Shown here piece after piece: positions 1 to 9,793 of a DNA stretch of 64,000 nucleotides. Source of the DNA: Pseudomonadales bacterium (GTDB lineage Bacteria > Pseudomonadota > Gammaproteobacteria > Pseudomonadales > IMCC2047); assembly GCA_024234615.1 (NCBI GenBank), contig JACKNY010000001.1, forward strand, positions 896,501 to 960,500. The letters are read 5' to 3'. A program made the position numbers and the translations under genes. Positions within the stretch are counted from its first letter, which is position 1. Each line of letters starts with the position of its first letter. The notes beneath the pieces are model-generated. The model was not told the DNA's origin, ran no database searches, and saw only the letters and a program-made list of their open reading frames with translations.

Positions 1-1
1 A

Positions 2-925
2 TCTCCCACCCTCTATTTTAACGTAGCGGCGGGCTATGAGTTATTAGTCAGCGAGTTGGAGCAGGACGATGTGCTGGCAGTAAAGTTTTTTAGCCAACTG
101 AAATTGCTTTTTTTCGCAGCGGCAGCGTTACCTAATTCGACCTGGAACAGACTACAAGCTTTAATCGATAAATACGCCTCTTGCGAAATTCCGATTACCA
201 GTAGTTGGGGTGCCACAGAAACCTCACCACTTTGTACCTCCGTTTATTTTTCTAATCAATTAGCGAGAAATATTGGGCTGCCCGTACCCGGTACCGATGT
301 CAAACTGGCGCCAGTCGGCGATCTCATCGAACTGAGAGTGAAAGGCCCCAACATCATGCCGGGCTATTTTCAAAATGAGGCACAAACCAAGGAAGTTTTT
401 GATGAGGAGGGCTACTTCTGTAGCGGCGATGCGGTCGAACTGATTGATCGCAATAATCCAATGCTGGGGTTGATGTTTAAGGGTAGGGTTAATGAAAATT
501 TCAAACTACTCACCGGCACCTGGGTAAACGTGGGTGAACTACGGGTGGCAGTTGTTGAAGCGCTGTCGCCATTGGCGACAGATGTGGTTATCTGCGGGCA
601 TAACGAATACTATCTTGCTGTGCTGATTTTCCCTAACGTGGCCGAATGTGAAAAATTGATAGGTGGTGCTGGTGGGAGCAGCTTAATACTCAACCAGAAA
701 TTACAGGCAGAAATCATCGCTAGGTTAACTGCACATAATTTAAAAAATTCTGGGTCATCTAAGCAGATTAGAAAGGCGCTGCTACTGGCTTCGCCACCAT
801 CCTTTGATGACAACGAAATTACGGATAAAGGCTATTTGAACCAGCGTGGGGTGTTGACGCATCGTGCAGAAGATGTCATGAAGTTGTATGCTGCAAATTG
901 TGCGGAGGAGGTTATTTCAATTTAG
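2..925 (+). CDS. Feruloyl-CoA-synthase-like acyl-CoA synthetase, 3' part (partial)
   Basis: This is the C-terminal part of an ANL-superfamily adenylating enzyme whose start lies left of the window. The frame is open from base 2 to the TAG at 923-925. Visible motifs are SSWGATETSPL (the acyl-adenylate A5-type motif), KGPNIMPGYF, the GRVNENFKL hinge region followed by GTWVNVG, and near the C-terminus EITDKGYLNQR, which carries the Lys expected for adenylate formation. The combination of the hinge, GTWVNVG and the DKGYLNQR tail resembles feruloyl-CoA synthases, which activate hydroxycinnamates and related aromatic acids with ATP and CoA. The substrate is not deducible from the sequence. The nearby Rieske dioxygenase supports a role in aromatic catabolism by inference. 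Family assignment is good; the exact substrate is open. Confidence 0.8.
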   Translation, partial: SPTLYFNVAAGYELLVSELEQDDVLAVKFFSQLKLLFFAAAALPNSTWNRLQALIDKYASCEIPITSSWGATETSPLCTSVYFSNQLARNIGLPVPGTDVKLAPVGDLIELRVKGPNIMPGYFQNEAQTKEVFDEEGYFCSGDAVELIDRNNPMLGLMFKGRVNENFKLLTGTWVNVGELRVAVVEALSPLATDVVICGHNEYYLAVLIFPNVAECEKLIGGAGGSSLILNQKLQAEIIARLTAHNLKNSGSSKQIRKALLLASPPSFDDNEITDKGYLNQRGVLTHRAEDVMKLYAANCAEEVISI

Positions 926-1088
926 AGGGTCGATTCAACAGGCTTTTAGGTTTAGCTTTGGACGCATTACGGTGCTCGGCTCTTTTATCGTTCCGTTCGC
1001 CTTTTTGGCAAAACCGAAACAAGCTCGGTGGGCGGCTTCGTGCAAAAGGCATTTATATATTAACCCCATCTAAAACTGGAGAAAAACG

Positions 1089-1415
1089 ATGGCCGTTTAC
1101 GTGATAGCTGATGTTAAAGTAACCGATGACTCCTGGATTCCAGAATACGCCGCACATGTGCATGAAATTGTGCACCGGCACGGCGGTAAATACCTTTCTC
1201 GTAGCGGTAACATCATCAATGTTGAAGGCGAACCTTTGGACACGACGCTCATCGCTTTGCTGGAATTCCCCTCTATGGAGTCAGTCAAAGCCTTTGCCGA
1301 CGATCCCGACTACGCCAAATATGCGCAGGCGCGCCAAGCGGGAAGTGTGAGTAAACTCAATGTTATTGATGATACAGATGTGGCAGGGACTATTGCCTAT
1401 TTGGGTAAGGGATAG
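1089..1415 (+). CDS. DUF1330 family protein
   Basis: A 108-residue protein of the small DUF1330 family, a dimeric alpha/beta ferredoxin-like (ABM-type) fold. The sequence opens with MAVYVIADVKVTD and carries the central HGGKYLSRSG segment followed by a hydrophobic strand ALLEFPS and the EFPSMESVKAFADDPDY helix typical of this family. A GGAG ribosome site sits seven bases before the ATG. No enzymatic function is established for most members; some have been suggested to be monooxygenase-like or stress proteins. It sits between an aromatic acyl-CoA synthetase and a ring-hydroxylating dioxygenase, so a part in that pathway is plausible but inferred. Confidence 0.85.
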   Translation: MAVYVIADVKVTDDSWIPEYAAHVHEIVHRHGGKYLSRSGNIINVEGEPLDTTLIALLEFPSMESVKAFADDPDYAKYAQARQAGSVSKLNVIDDTDVAGTIAYLGKG

Positions 1416-1559
1416 AATCCAAGAGTTGGTGTGTGACTTTTTGTCTAAAAAAATTAGGGCGTTTAGTCTAAGTTTCTAGATTTTTGATGGCGGTAATGTT
1501 GGATAATCAAGGTCAATGCCAACCGCCAAGAAATTTTTTATGGGATATCCAGATTAGCC

Positions 1560-2867
1560 ATGAGCCTAAGCGTTGAACAAATTCAAAGTCTGGTTGAGCC
1601 AGCACGGGTGCATAGCAGCGTCTATGTGGATTCAGAGATATTCCAACTGGAAATGCAGCGTATTTGGGGGCGCAGTTGGATCTATGTCGGTCACGAAAGC
1701 CAGGTTAAAAACCCCGGCGATTTTTACACCACCACTTTAGCTACTTTACCCGTTATTATGATTCGTGACGCCAAATCAAAAGTAATAAACGTGCTTCAGA
1801 ATCGCTGTGGGCACAGAGGTGCGATTGTCGCGCAACAGCAGTATGGTAATGCCAAATTGTTGCGTTGCCCTTATCACGGTTGGACCTATCGCACTGACGG
1901 TGGTATCCATGCTATTCCCCATCCCAAGGGCTATGAGGATACTGGCTTTGATAAGTGCGAAGCGCAGTATTCAATGCCAAAACTACCGCGTGTTGAGACT
2001 TATCGTGGTTTTGTTTTTGCTTGTTTAACGGATGATGTTCCCGATCTATTTGAATTTTTGGGCGAGATCAAAGACACCATTGATAACATGTGTGATCGCT
2101 CACCAGAGGGTGAGGTGGAAGTGACCGGGAAAAACTGCCATCGCTTTTTACACCCCTGTAACTGGAAATTTTTTATTGAAAACCTGCATGACGCAATGCA
2201 CCCTATGTGCGCTCACGCGGGTACCAGTGCGGCGGTGCAAAGTTATTTATCGAGTTTACCGGAAGGTACCGCCGCGTCGCCGGAGGCGGAAGTTATCGAT
2301 CCTTTTAGTGGCAGCTATGAGTTTTTCGATGGCATGGGTGTTACCGCGCTAGAGTATGGGCACGGTTATATGGGTGGTAAGAAAAGTATTTTCAGCCATT
2401 ACGAAATGTACCCGGAATACTTGGCGGCGATGCGAGCGGCCTATGGTGAAGAGGGTGCACAGGAAATTTTATCCTTTAATCGGCACAATGCCTGTTGTTA
2501 TCCCTCCTGTACGATTCGCGATGCAGTCCAGTCGATTCGGGTGATGCGCCCCGTCTCGGTGGATAGCACTATTCTTGAATCCTGGACTTTCCGCCTTAAA
2601 GGCGCGCCGGAGAAATTACTGCAACGTACCTTGCGCTATTCCCGATTGATTAATTCACCGGGTTCCATGGTAGGACCGGATGATCTCGATTGTTATTACC
2701 GTATTCAGGAGTCTGCTAAAACAGGTTCAATTAAATGGGTTGATCTGCACCGTTATTTGGGCCAAGAAGACGAAGCTAATGGCAAGGTGACTGCGCCTGG
2801 TACCAGCGACCTGTCGATTCGCAATCAGTATAAAGCTTGGTTGAACTATATGAGCAAAGCAGTATGA
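1560..2867 (+). CDS. Rieske ring-hydroxylating dioxygenase, alpha subunit
   Basis: The 435-residue large subunit of an aromatic ring-hydroxylating oxygenase. The Rieske [2Fe-2S] centre is C83-x-H85 (NRCGHRG) and C103-x2-H106 (RCPYHGW). The catalytic domain has NWKFFIENLHDAMHPMCAH, giving bridging Asp211 and iron ligands His214 and His219. The third carboxylate ligand is probably in the PDDLDCYYRIQ segment near residue 374. The enzyme would insert both atoms of O2 into an aromatic substrate using electrons from a ferredoxin and reductase, neither of which is in this window. The stop codon overlaps the beta-subunit ATG (ATGA), so the two subunits should be made in balance. The substrate cannot be read from sequence. 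Confidence 0.93.
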   Translation: MSLSVEQIQSLVEPARVHSSVYVDSEIFQLEMQRIWGRSWIYVGHESQVKNPGDFYTTTLATLPVIMIRDAKSKVINVLQNRCGHRGAIVAQQQYGNAKLLRCPYHGWTYRTDGGIHAIPHPKGYEDTGFDKCEAQYSMPKLPRVETYRGFVFACLTDDVPDLFEFLGEIKDTIDNMCDRSPEGEVEVTGKNCHRFLHPCNWKFFIENLHDAMHPMCAHAGTSAAVQSYLSSLPEGTAASPEAEVIDPFSGSYEFFDGMGVTALEYGHGYMGGKKSIFSHYEMYPEYLAAMRAAYGEEGAQEILSFNRHNACCYPSCTIRDAVQSIRVMRPVSVDSTILESWTFRLKGAPEKLLQRTLRYSRLINSPGSMVGPDDLDCYYRIQESAKTGSIKWVDLHRYLGQEDEANGKVTAPGTSDLSIRNQYKAWLNYMSKAV

Positions 2868-3355
2868 GCGATCATCAGTCCGTGCCTGACATGGGCGCCA
2901 TTCGGGAATTGCTTAATCTGGAAGCGCGCTATTTGAATAAAGCTGATCTGGAAAGCTGGATGCAGCTCTATACTGAAGATGGAATTTACTGGATGCCTCT
3001 GGATGCTGAGCAGACCGACCCGGAGGCGCACGATTCTATCTTTTATGAAGATCGGACGCTCATGGCAATACGCAGGCGAAACTTCGGCCATAAACTTTCG
3101 TTGTCTATGCAGTACCCTGTTCGTTCCTCACGGATTATTTCTGATGTACATTTGGAGCGACATGACCCTGATACCAATATCACTATCGTCAATTCGAGTT
3201 TTCAGGCGGTTATTCTCTATAAAGAACAAACGCTCTATGCGGGCACGTGCCAGCATCACTTGGTTAAAAGCGAAGTAGGTTATTTGATTAAACGAAAGCG
3301 TGTCGATCTGCTGAATGCCGATATGCCGCTGTTGCCGATTATGATTTATATTTAA
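2864..3355 (+). CDS. Ring-hydroxylating dioxygenase, beta subunit
   Basis: A 163-residue small subunit with the NTF2/SnoaL-like alpha+beta barrel of the Ring_hydroxyl_B family. Typical features are an N-terminal helix with LNLEARYLNKADLESWMQLY, then YTEDGIYWMPLD, and the strand region with RTLMAIRRRNFGHKLS. The start is taken at the ATG overlapping the alpha-subunit stop (ATGA at 2864-2867); an in-frame upstream start nine codons earlier would run inside the alpha gene and is less likely. The subunit is structural, stabilising the alpha3beta3 hexamer. Confidence 0.9.
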   Translation: MSDHQSVPDMGAIRELLNLEARYLNKADLESWMQLYTEDGIYWMPLDAEQTDPEAHDSIFYEDRTLMAIRRRNFGHKLSLSMQYPVRSSRIISDVHLERHDPDTNITIVNSSFQAVILYKEQTLYAGTCQHHLVKSEVGYLIKRKRVDLLNADMPLLPIMIYI

Positions 3356-3519
3356 TCCCTGGGTGTTATTTGGCTTTTGGAAAGACACAATCGCCCCATA
3401 AATCCACTCATGTCATTGTTACTTGGTGAGCTATTTCTAGTCCTTTTGGTTGATCAAAAGCAAAATTAAACCTGCTAAGCTAGTAACTTGTCATCGTATC
3501 GATTTTTGGAGAGCAGGTT

Positions 3520-4716
3520 ATGGCGAAATCAAAAACCACGAAACCCATTGCACCCTATTTGGCGGTTGGTTTATCCACCCCCATTTATGGCATTGCTGAA
3601 CGCAAGCATATTCGGCATAACCTGGAAACTATTGAAGAAGCGATTCATGCAGCTGTTTCCATTCTTGGTATTAATATGCCAGTAAAAATCATTGCACTGA
3701 CCGAAGGCGCTTTGACGGGTTTCACCGATGAGATTTTTGACTTACCACACAAACTGGCGGCAAAAGAACTCTTTATCGATATTCCCGGTGAAGAATCCGA
3801 GTGGTTAGGGCGGCTGGCGAAGCAGTATCGCACTTATATCATTGCACAATGCAAAGCGCGCTGGCCGGAGGTGATGAAGGATCGCTTTTTTAATACGTTA
3901 TTCGTGATTGATCCTAATGGAGAAGTAGTGCATAAGGCGGCAAAAAACCATGTTTGGTGTCGTGAGCGTTCCTGTATGCCGCACGATATTTATGATCGCT
4001 GGGTGGAGTTGTTTGGTGACGGTATTGAGGCATTTTATCCTGTTCTTAAAACTGAGGATATTGGCAATATCGGGACTATTTGCTGTAGCGACGGCGAATA
4101 CCCGGAGGCGGTGCGGGCATTGACCTTCAACGGTGCGGAGGTGGTCTATCGCCCCAGCGAGGCGGCACCAATGACTAACTCCAGTTATCCCGGTGGCGGT
4201 AGCTGGATGGTACAGAACCGAGGCCATGCTGAGTTTAATTCGTTGTATATGCTTTGCCCTAACTCTGGCCCGGTGTACTTATCGGCAAGTTCTAAACATG
4301 CAGTAGACATAGCGGGAGGGAATTCTCATATTGTTGATTATCGCGGCAATATTGCGGCTTACAGTGCGACCACAAATAACACAATGATTTCTGCAGTGAT
4401 TGATATTGAAGCATTGCGGCAGTTTCGCGCGATGAACCTCAATAGCAATTGGTTGAAAGATTTACGCACGGAACTGTTCAAGCGTATGTACGAACAGCCT
4501 ATCCATCCAAAGAATCTTTGGCTGAACCAGGAACCCAAGCACCATGCTGAAGTTGACGACATCTACCGGGAAAATATCGAAAAGCTCTATCAACGAGGCA
4601 CTTGGACGCGACCTGCAATGAAATACGATGGTGCTCGATTAGCAGAGGACGAGGAGGATCTACAAAAACCTTCCTGGCAGGAGTTAAAGCAGCAACTTTG
4701 GGGTGACTGGAGCTAA
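3520..4716 (+). CDS. Nitrilase-superfamily carbon-nitrogen hydrolase
   Basis: A 398-residue CN-hydrolase with the Glu-Lys-Cys triad: Glu62 in ALTEGALTGF, a Lys in HKAAKNH (probably Lys142), and Cys189 in GTICCSDGEYPE, where the Asp and Pro-Glu spacing matches the family. Members cleave nitriles, amides or carbamoyl groups through a Cys thioester. The protein is longer than standard nitrilases (about 300-350), with an extended C-terminal tail rich in charged residues. A GGAGAG ribosome site precedes the ATG. It follows the dioxygenase genes on the same strand after a 164-bp gap, so co-regulation is possible but not shown. The substrate (nitrile versus amide) is not determinable here. Confidence 0.85.
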   Translation: MAKSKTTKPIAPYLAVGLSTPIYGIAERKHIRHNLETIEEAIHAAVSILGINMPVKIIALTEGALTGFTDEIFDLPHKLAAKELFIDIPGEESEWLGRLAKQYRTYIIAQCKARWPEVMKDRFFNTLFVIDPNGEVVHKAAKNHVWCRERSCMPHDIYDRWVELFGDGIEAFYPVLKTEDIGNIGTICCSDGEYPEAVRALTFNGAEVVYRPSEAAPMTNSSYPGGGSWMVQNRGHAEFNSLYMLCPNSGPVYLSASSKHAVDIAGGNSHIVDYRGNIAAYSATTNNTMISAVIDIEALRQFRAMNLNSNWLKDLRTELFKRMYEQPIHPKNLWLNQEPKHHAEVDDIYRENIEKLYQRGTWTRPAMKYDGARLAEDEEDLQKPSWQELKQQLWGDWS

Positions 4717-5045
4717 GAAATTAATCAGAAGTTCCTCCATATATTTCGAAACCGATGTGTTTGCACTCCACCTCTCGCGTAAGAGGTTGGCGCGGCTGTG
4801 TAAGAGGGCGCTCGGGTGTAGCTAAATCCAGAGTGAGAGTCCCTTTCTATGTAAACCCCTTCCTGGGTTGTGCATGAAGCTCGACCTCATCAAAGCTGTC
4901 ATTCTTAATATCATCAGACATAACCAAGGTCGGTTTTTATGAATATTATGTGCGTTGATGATAATGTGACGACAAATAGAGACAATGTTAAGAAACGGAA
5001 AATGACCTGAGTATCAGTGGCTGGTCCACGATATAACAAGTAAAT
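4717..5045 (+). other. Intergenic stretch, no gene recognised
   Basis: This is a 329-bp gap between the nitrilase-like gene and the FtsX-type permease. The only structure seen is a small hairpin at 4770-4787 (ACCTCT, six-base loop, AGAGGT) without a following T-run. No open frame with a ribosome site or protein-like composition was recognised on either strand, and no convincing promoter was identified. Confidence 0.5.
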
Positions 5046-7541
5046 ATGCAAAGTATCAAGTTATCCTGGCGACTATCAAAACGCGAATGGCGCTCCGGCG
5101 AGTTACGGATTCTTTTGTTTGCCTTGATTACCGCAATAGCTGCCACCACGACTATTAGTTTTTTTACGGAACGTTTAAAAATCGCTCTACTGACCCAGTC
5201 TGCTGAACTCATCGGCGGTGATTTAGTGTTGCGCAGCTCACGTCCGTTGCCCCAGGGTTGGCTGCATCATGGGCAAGAGGTAGGCCTTGAAACGGTTGAG
5301 CTAGCGGAGTTTGGTAGTGTCCTGATGCACACTGAGGAAATTCTATTAGTCAGCATAAAAGCGGTGTCTCAGTTATATCCGATACGTGGCCAATTACGTG
5401 TTGCCGACAGCCTGTATGGTGATGATTATTCTATACAAGAACCACCTGTAGCTGGGGAAATCTGGGTGGATCGACGAGTTATGAATCGACTTAATCTAGC
5501 GCTGGGAGCCCGCGTTAAAATTGGACGGCAATCCTTTAAAGTCGCTAAAGTCTTAACCTTTGAGCCTGATAGAGGTGGTGATTTTTTTAACCTATCACCT
5601 CGCGTTTTGATGAATTACCAGGATCTTGATAGCACTGGTGTGGTGCAGCCGGGCAGTCGTGTTCGTTATGGCTATTTATTTGCTGGAGCAAAAATCGAAG
5701 ATTTTACCGCTTGGTTGAAACCGCAATTAGGCCCAGGTCAAAGATTGTTGACGGTGAAGTCTGAAAGGGGCGGTGCCAGTAAGGCGTTAAATAATGCTGA
5801 GCACTATTTGCGTTTGATTTCTTTGATGGCAATCATGCTGGCTGCTGTGGCGATTGCCGTCGCGACCCAACGCTATAGCGAGCGCCATTATAATGTGAGC
5901 GCGATGCTGCGCTGTTTTGGCGCAACACAAAGAACCATTGTTAATATTTATTTGGGGCAACTTGCCATCATTGCCTGTGTGGCTGGTTTGCTGGGGAGTT
6001 TTTTCGGTTGGATCACGCAGGCGCTGCTAATGTCAGTGCTGGATGAACTCATACCAGCAGGCTTACCTGCCAGCGGAATAAGACCGATAGTGACGGGTTT
6101 TTTGGCCGGGCTGATTATCCTGTTGGGTACGGCGTTACCACCTATATTGCGATTGAAAAACATTTCGCCGTTACGTGTTATTCGGCGCAACCTTGCGCCA
6201 TTGTCGGCTCGGATCTGGTCTGTCTATCTGATGGCGGCCGTGTCTATTTGTCTGCTGATTCTGTTGCTGTCACAGGATGTTTGGTTAACCCTTGTCATTT
6301 TTGTTGTTGTTGCAGTCATTGTTCTGCTGCTTTACCTGGCCATCTATATTCTGATGCGCGTCAAACTTCATCATCGTCGTTCACGACGGTCTTTGTTGGG
6401 TCGCGGTTTCGCTAGCTTATCCCGGCACGCCCGTAGCAGCGCCGGACAAATTATCGCTTTTGCTGTCACTATGATGCTAATGCTGGTCATTATGCTGTTG
6501 AGGACGGAATTATTGGATAATTGGCGCACTCAGCTACCGGAAAATGCGCCAAACCATTTTGCCTTTAATATATTGGCGCAGGAAAAGGATGCACTTCAAC
6601 GGTGGTTAGTGAAGGAGGGAATAGAGGCTCAACCCCTTTACCCGATGGTGCGTGGTCGTTTGACCCAGGTCAACGGGGTTTCGGTAAAGCCTCAGAATGA
6701 ACGCCAGGATAAAACTGATGAGGCGCTTAATCGCGAACTAAATTTAACCTGGACGGATAGACTGCCCGATGATAACCGCATTATTGAAGGGCGTTGGTTG
6801 GATGGAACTCATAAACAAGAAACGCAGAAACAGGAAGTTTCAGTAGAATTGGAGCTGGCGCGGCGGCTGGGTCTAAAACTTGGAGACGAATTGACATTTA
6901 ATATTGGCGGTGAAAAATTACTGGCGGATATCACTAGCTTACGTTCGGTGCAGTGGGAAAGCTTTTCCCCGAACTTTTATATGATATTTCCGCCTGGTAC
7001 TTTGGATGGAATGCCTACGACCTATATCACTAGTTTTCGTTTGCACGGGCAGCAAGGGGCTTTGCTCGCGGAGTTGGTTAGCCAGTTTCCCTCGGTGACG
7101 GTATTAGAAGTAGAGGTGATTATTCAGCAATTTAGGACGGTTTTACGACAAGTGACAATGGCGGTGGAGATTATGCTGTTATTCGTGTTGTTGGCTGGAT
7201 TCGCTGTACTATTTGCCGCTGTCCAAACGAGCTTGGATGAAAGGTTGCGAGAGGGAGCGCTGATGCGTGCCTTAGGTGCAAAACGCCAATATTTAGAGCA
7301 GAATAATCTGATTGAATTTGCTTTGCTTGGCTTCATCAGTGGTGTGCTTGCGGTTCTCGGCGCAGAAGCCATCAATACCTATCTCTATCACCAAGTATTT
7401 CAAATTGAACGACAGCTTGTTATCAAGGTGTGGATAGTGGCTCCGTTGATGGCAGCGTTTTTAATCTCCTTAGTAGGCTATTTTTTGACACGCCGAACTA
7501 TCACCCAAAGCCCGAAATCTATTCTGCAACAGTATGAGTAG
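5046..7541 (+). CDS. FtsX-like ABC transporter permease (YbbP type)
   Basis: An 831-residue inner-membrane protein of the FtsX/MacB permease superfamily, closest in architecture to YbbP. An N-terminal transmembrane helix (about residues 20-40) is followed by a periplasmic domain, with FtsX domains near residues 255-375 (AIMLAAVAIAVATQRYSERH, then MLRCFGATQRTI) and 700-820 (EGALMRALGAKRQYLEQ). Between them are further transmembrane helices and a second periplasmic region. YbbP normally works with the ATPase YbbA, and TesA is often encoded beside them; here neither an ATPase nor a thioesterase gene flanks it. The start ATG has only a weak ribosome site. The class is secure but the transported or mechanically activated partner is unknown. 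Confidence 0.88.
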   Translation: MQSIKLSWRLSKREWRSGELRILLFALITAIAATTTISFFTERLKIALLTQSAELIGGDLVLRSSRPLPQGWLHHGQEVGLETVELAEFGSVLMHTEEILLVSIKAVSQLYPIRGQLRVADSLYGDDYSIQEPPVAGEIWVDRRVMNRLNLALGARVKIGRQSFKVAKVLTFEPDRGGDFFNLSPRVLMNYQDLDSTGVVQPGSRVRYGYLFAGAKIEDFTAWLKPQLGPGQRLLTVKSERGGASKALNNAEHYLRLISLMAIMLAAVAIAVATQRYSERHYNVSAMLRCFGATQRTIVNIYLGQLAIIACVAGLLGSFFGWITQALLMSVLDELIPAGLPASGIRPIVTGFLAGLIILLGTALPPILRLKNISPLRVIRRNLAPLSARIWSVYLMAAVSICLLILLLSQDVWLTLVIFVVVAVIVLLLYLAIYILMRVKLHHRRSRRSLLGRGFASLSRHARSSAGQIIAFAVTMMLMLVIMLLRTELLDNWRTQLPENAPNHFAFNILAQEKDALQRWLVKEGIEAQPLYPMVRGRLTQVNGVSVKPQNERQDKTDEALNRELNLTWTDRLPDDNRIIEGRWLDGTHKQETQKQEVSVELELARRLGLKLGDELTFNIGGEKLLADITSLRSVQWESFSPNFYMIFPPGTLDGMPTTYITSFRLHGQQGALLAELVSQFPSVTVLEVEVIIQQFRTVLRQVTMAVEIMLLFVLLAGFAVLFAAVQTSLDERLREGALMRALGAKRQYLEQNNLIEFALLGFISGVLAVLGAEAINTYLYHQVFQIERQLVIKVWIVAPLMAAFLISLVGYFLTRRTITQSPKSILQQYE

Positions 7542-7702
7542 TGCTTTAGCGTAGCGGTATGATTTTAAACATGGTTATTTGTTTTTATAGGATGGTTACG
7601 AGTATGATTAACCGCCTGATACAGCACCAATATTACTATTGTCTAAGATCCTAATATTGTCCCGATTTGGGCGGTTAGGGTGGTTATTTAAGGGGGATAC
7701 CT

Positions 7703-9655
7703 ATGTCAGAAGTGCACATTCATCCGGTCATGCCCGAGGTAGCGCAACGCGCCTGGATTGATAAAAATAAATACGATGAAATGTATAAGGCGTCGATTAG
7801 AAATCCAGAGCAATTTTGGGGCGAACAGGGCAAGCGGCTGGATTGGATACAGCCTTATAGCGAAGTAAAAAACACTTCTTTCGCTAAAGATAATGTCGAT
7901 ATTCGCTGGTTTGCAGATGGCACGCTCAACGCTAGCATTAATTGCCTTGATCGGCATTTGGCTGAGCGTGGTGATCAGGTGGCGATCATTTGGGAGGGTG
8001 ATGACCCCTCTATTGATAAGAAAATCACTTACCGTGAACTACATAAGCAGGTCTGCCAGTTCGCCAATGCGATGAAAGCCAGGGGTATTAAAAAAGGCGA
8101 TGTAGTCACTATTTATATGCCGATGATTCCAGAAGCGGCGGTGGCGATACTGGCCTGTGCCCGCATCGGCGCTATTCATTCAGTGATCTTTGGTGGTTTT
8201 TCGCCGGAGGCCATCGCCACTCGTATAAAAACCTGTCATAGCAACGCAGTGATCACGGCCGACCAAGGTGTGCGTGGTGGGAAAACCATTCCGCTGAAGG
8301 AAAATGTAAACATTGCGCTCAGTCGGGAAGGGATGGACTGCGTAGAAACAGTGATTACAGTAAAATACACCGGAAATCAGGTGGGCTGGCAGGAAGGTCG
8401 GGATGTCTGGTATCAGGATATCGTGGCGCTGGCCTCAAGCGATTGTCCGGCGGCGGAAATGAATGCGGAAGACCCATTGTTTATTCTTTATACATCGGGT
8501 TCAACAGGCGCACCCAAGGGCTTGATGCATACTACTGGCGGCTATTTGGTATTTGCGGCCATGACCCATCAGTACGTGTTTGATTACCATGATGGTGATA
8601 TCTATTGGTGTACTGCGGATATCGGCTGGGTAACCGGGCATAGCTATATTATCTACGGCCCATTGGCTAACGGCGCAACCACTTTAATGTTTGAAGGAGT
8701 GCCTAACTGGCCAGGTGTCAACCGTATGAGCCAGGTGGTAGACAAACATCAAGTGGATATTCTTTACACTGCGCCAACGGCAATTCGGGCCCTGATGGCT
8801 GACGGTGATTTGCCAGTTGAAGGCACAGATCGTTCCAGCCTGAAAGTGTTAGGTTCGGTTGGAGAGCCCATTAACCCTAAAGCCTGGGAGTGGTATTTCA
8901 AAACCATCGGTAATAGTAAATGCCCGATAGTAGATACTTGGTGGCAAACCGAAACCGGAGGTATTCTATTGTCGCCGCTGCCGGGCGCGACTGATTTGAA
9001 ACCCGGTTCTGCGACCTTACCGTTTTTCGGGGTACAACCAGCAATAGTGGATGGCGAAGGTAATATTCTAGAAGGGGTGGCGGAAGGGAATTTGGTGATG
9101 CTGGATAGCTGGCCAGGGCAAAGCCGCAGCGTGTATGGCGATCATGACCGCTTTGTGAAGACTTATTTTTCTGACTTTCCGGGTAAATACTTTTCTGGTG
9201 ACGGCGCTCGTCGCGATGAGGATGGCTATTACTGGATTACCGGTCGGGTGGATGATGTCTTGAATGTGTCCGGACATCGGCTGGGAACTGCGGAAGTAGA
9301 AAGTGCGCTGGTTCTGCATGAAAAAGTTTCCGAAGCTGCCGTAGTCGGATTTCCCCATGACATTAAGGGGCAGGGAATCTATGTATATCTAACACTTAAT
9401 CACGGGGAAGAGCCGAGTGATGTGTTAGCAAATGAACTGAAACAGTGGGTGCGTAAAGAAATTGGGCCAATTGCCACCCCCGATTTGATTCAATGGGCGC
9501 CAGGGCTGCCAAAAACCCGTTCCGGCAAAATTATGCGCCGGATTTTACGTAAAATTGCTGCGAATGATTATGAACAGCTGGGCGATACCTCTACACTAGC
9601 TGACCCATCAGTTGTTCAAGACTTAATAGCTAATCGCTTAAACGGCAAGGTATGA
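7703..9655 (+). CDS. acs: Acetyl-CoA synthetase
   Basis: A 650-residue AMP-forming acetyl-CoA synthetase, the usual family length (E. coli 652). It converts acetate, ATP and CoA to acetyl-CoA, AMP and PPi. The P-loop-like YTSGSTGAPKG is at residues 263-273, WWQTETGG is the A5 motif, and PKTRSGKIMRR at the C-terminus places the catalytic Lys at residue 609, the position known to be controlled by acetylation in enteric Acs. A strong AGGGGG ribosome site precedes the ATG. It lies upstream of a thiolase and would feed or recycle acetyl-CoA units. The upstream 160-bp gap contains an inverted pair (AACCGCC near 7610 and GGCGGTT near 7670) that could be a regulatory site. Confidence 0.96.
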   Translation: MSEVHIHPVMPEVAQRAWIDKNKYDEMYKASIRNPEQFWGEQGKRLDWIQPYSEVKNTSFAKDNVDIRWFADGTLNASINCLDRHLAERGDQVAIIWEGDDPSIDKKITYRELHKQVCQFANAMKARGIKKGDVVTIYMPMIPEAAVAILACARIGAIHSVIFGGFSPEAIATRIKTCHSNAVITADQGVRGGKTIPLKENVNIALSREGMDCVETVITVKYTGNQVGWQEGRDVWYQDIVALASSDCPAAEMNAEDPLFILYTSGSTGAPKGLMHTTGGYLVFAAMTHQYVFDYHDGDIYWCTADIGWVTGHSYIIYGPLANGATTLMFEGVPNWPGVNRMSQVVDKHQVDILYTAPTAIRALMADGDLPVEGTDRSSLKVLGSVGEPINPKAWEWYFKTIGNSKCPIVDTWWQTETGGILLSPLPGATDLKPGSATLPFFGVQPAIVDGEGNILEGVAEGNLVMLDSWPGQSRSVYGDHDRFVKTYFSDFPGKYFSGDGARRDEDGYYWITGRVDDVLNVSGHRLGTAEVESALVLHEKVSEAAVVGFPHDIKGQGIYVYLTLNHGEEPSDVLANELKQWVRKEIGPIATPDLIQWAPGLPKTRSGKIMRRILRKIAANDYEQLGDTSTLADPSVVQDLIANRLNGKV

Positions 9656-9793
9656 CACTCTTGGCGTTACACTTGGCAAATAATAGCTAAGCAGAGAAGA
9701 ATGACTGATTTGCCAACTGGGGTTGTTTCGGTGTAAATTATGCAACGCAAAATATTATTAAGTGGTACTTACAAAAATAAGGTGTAAAGAAAT

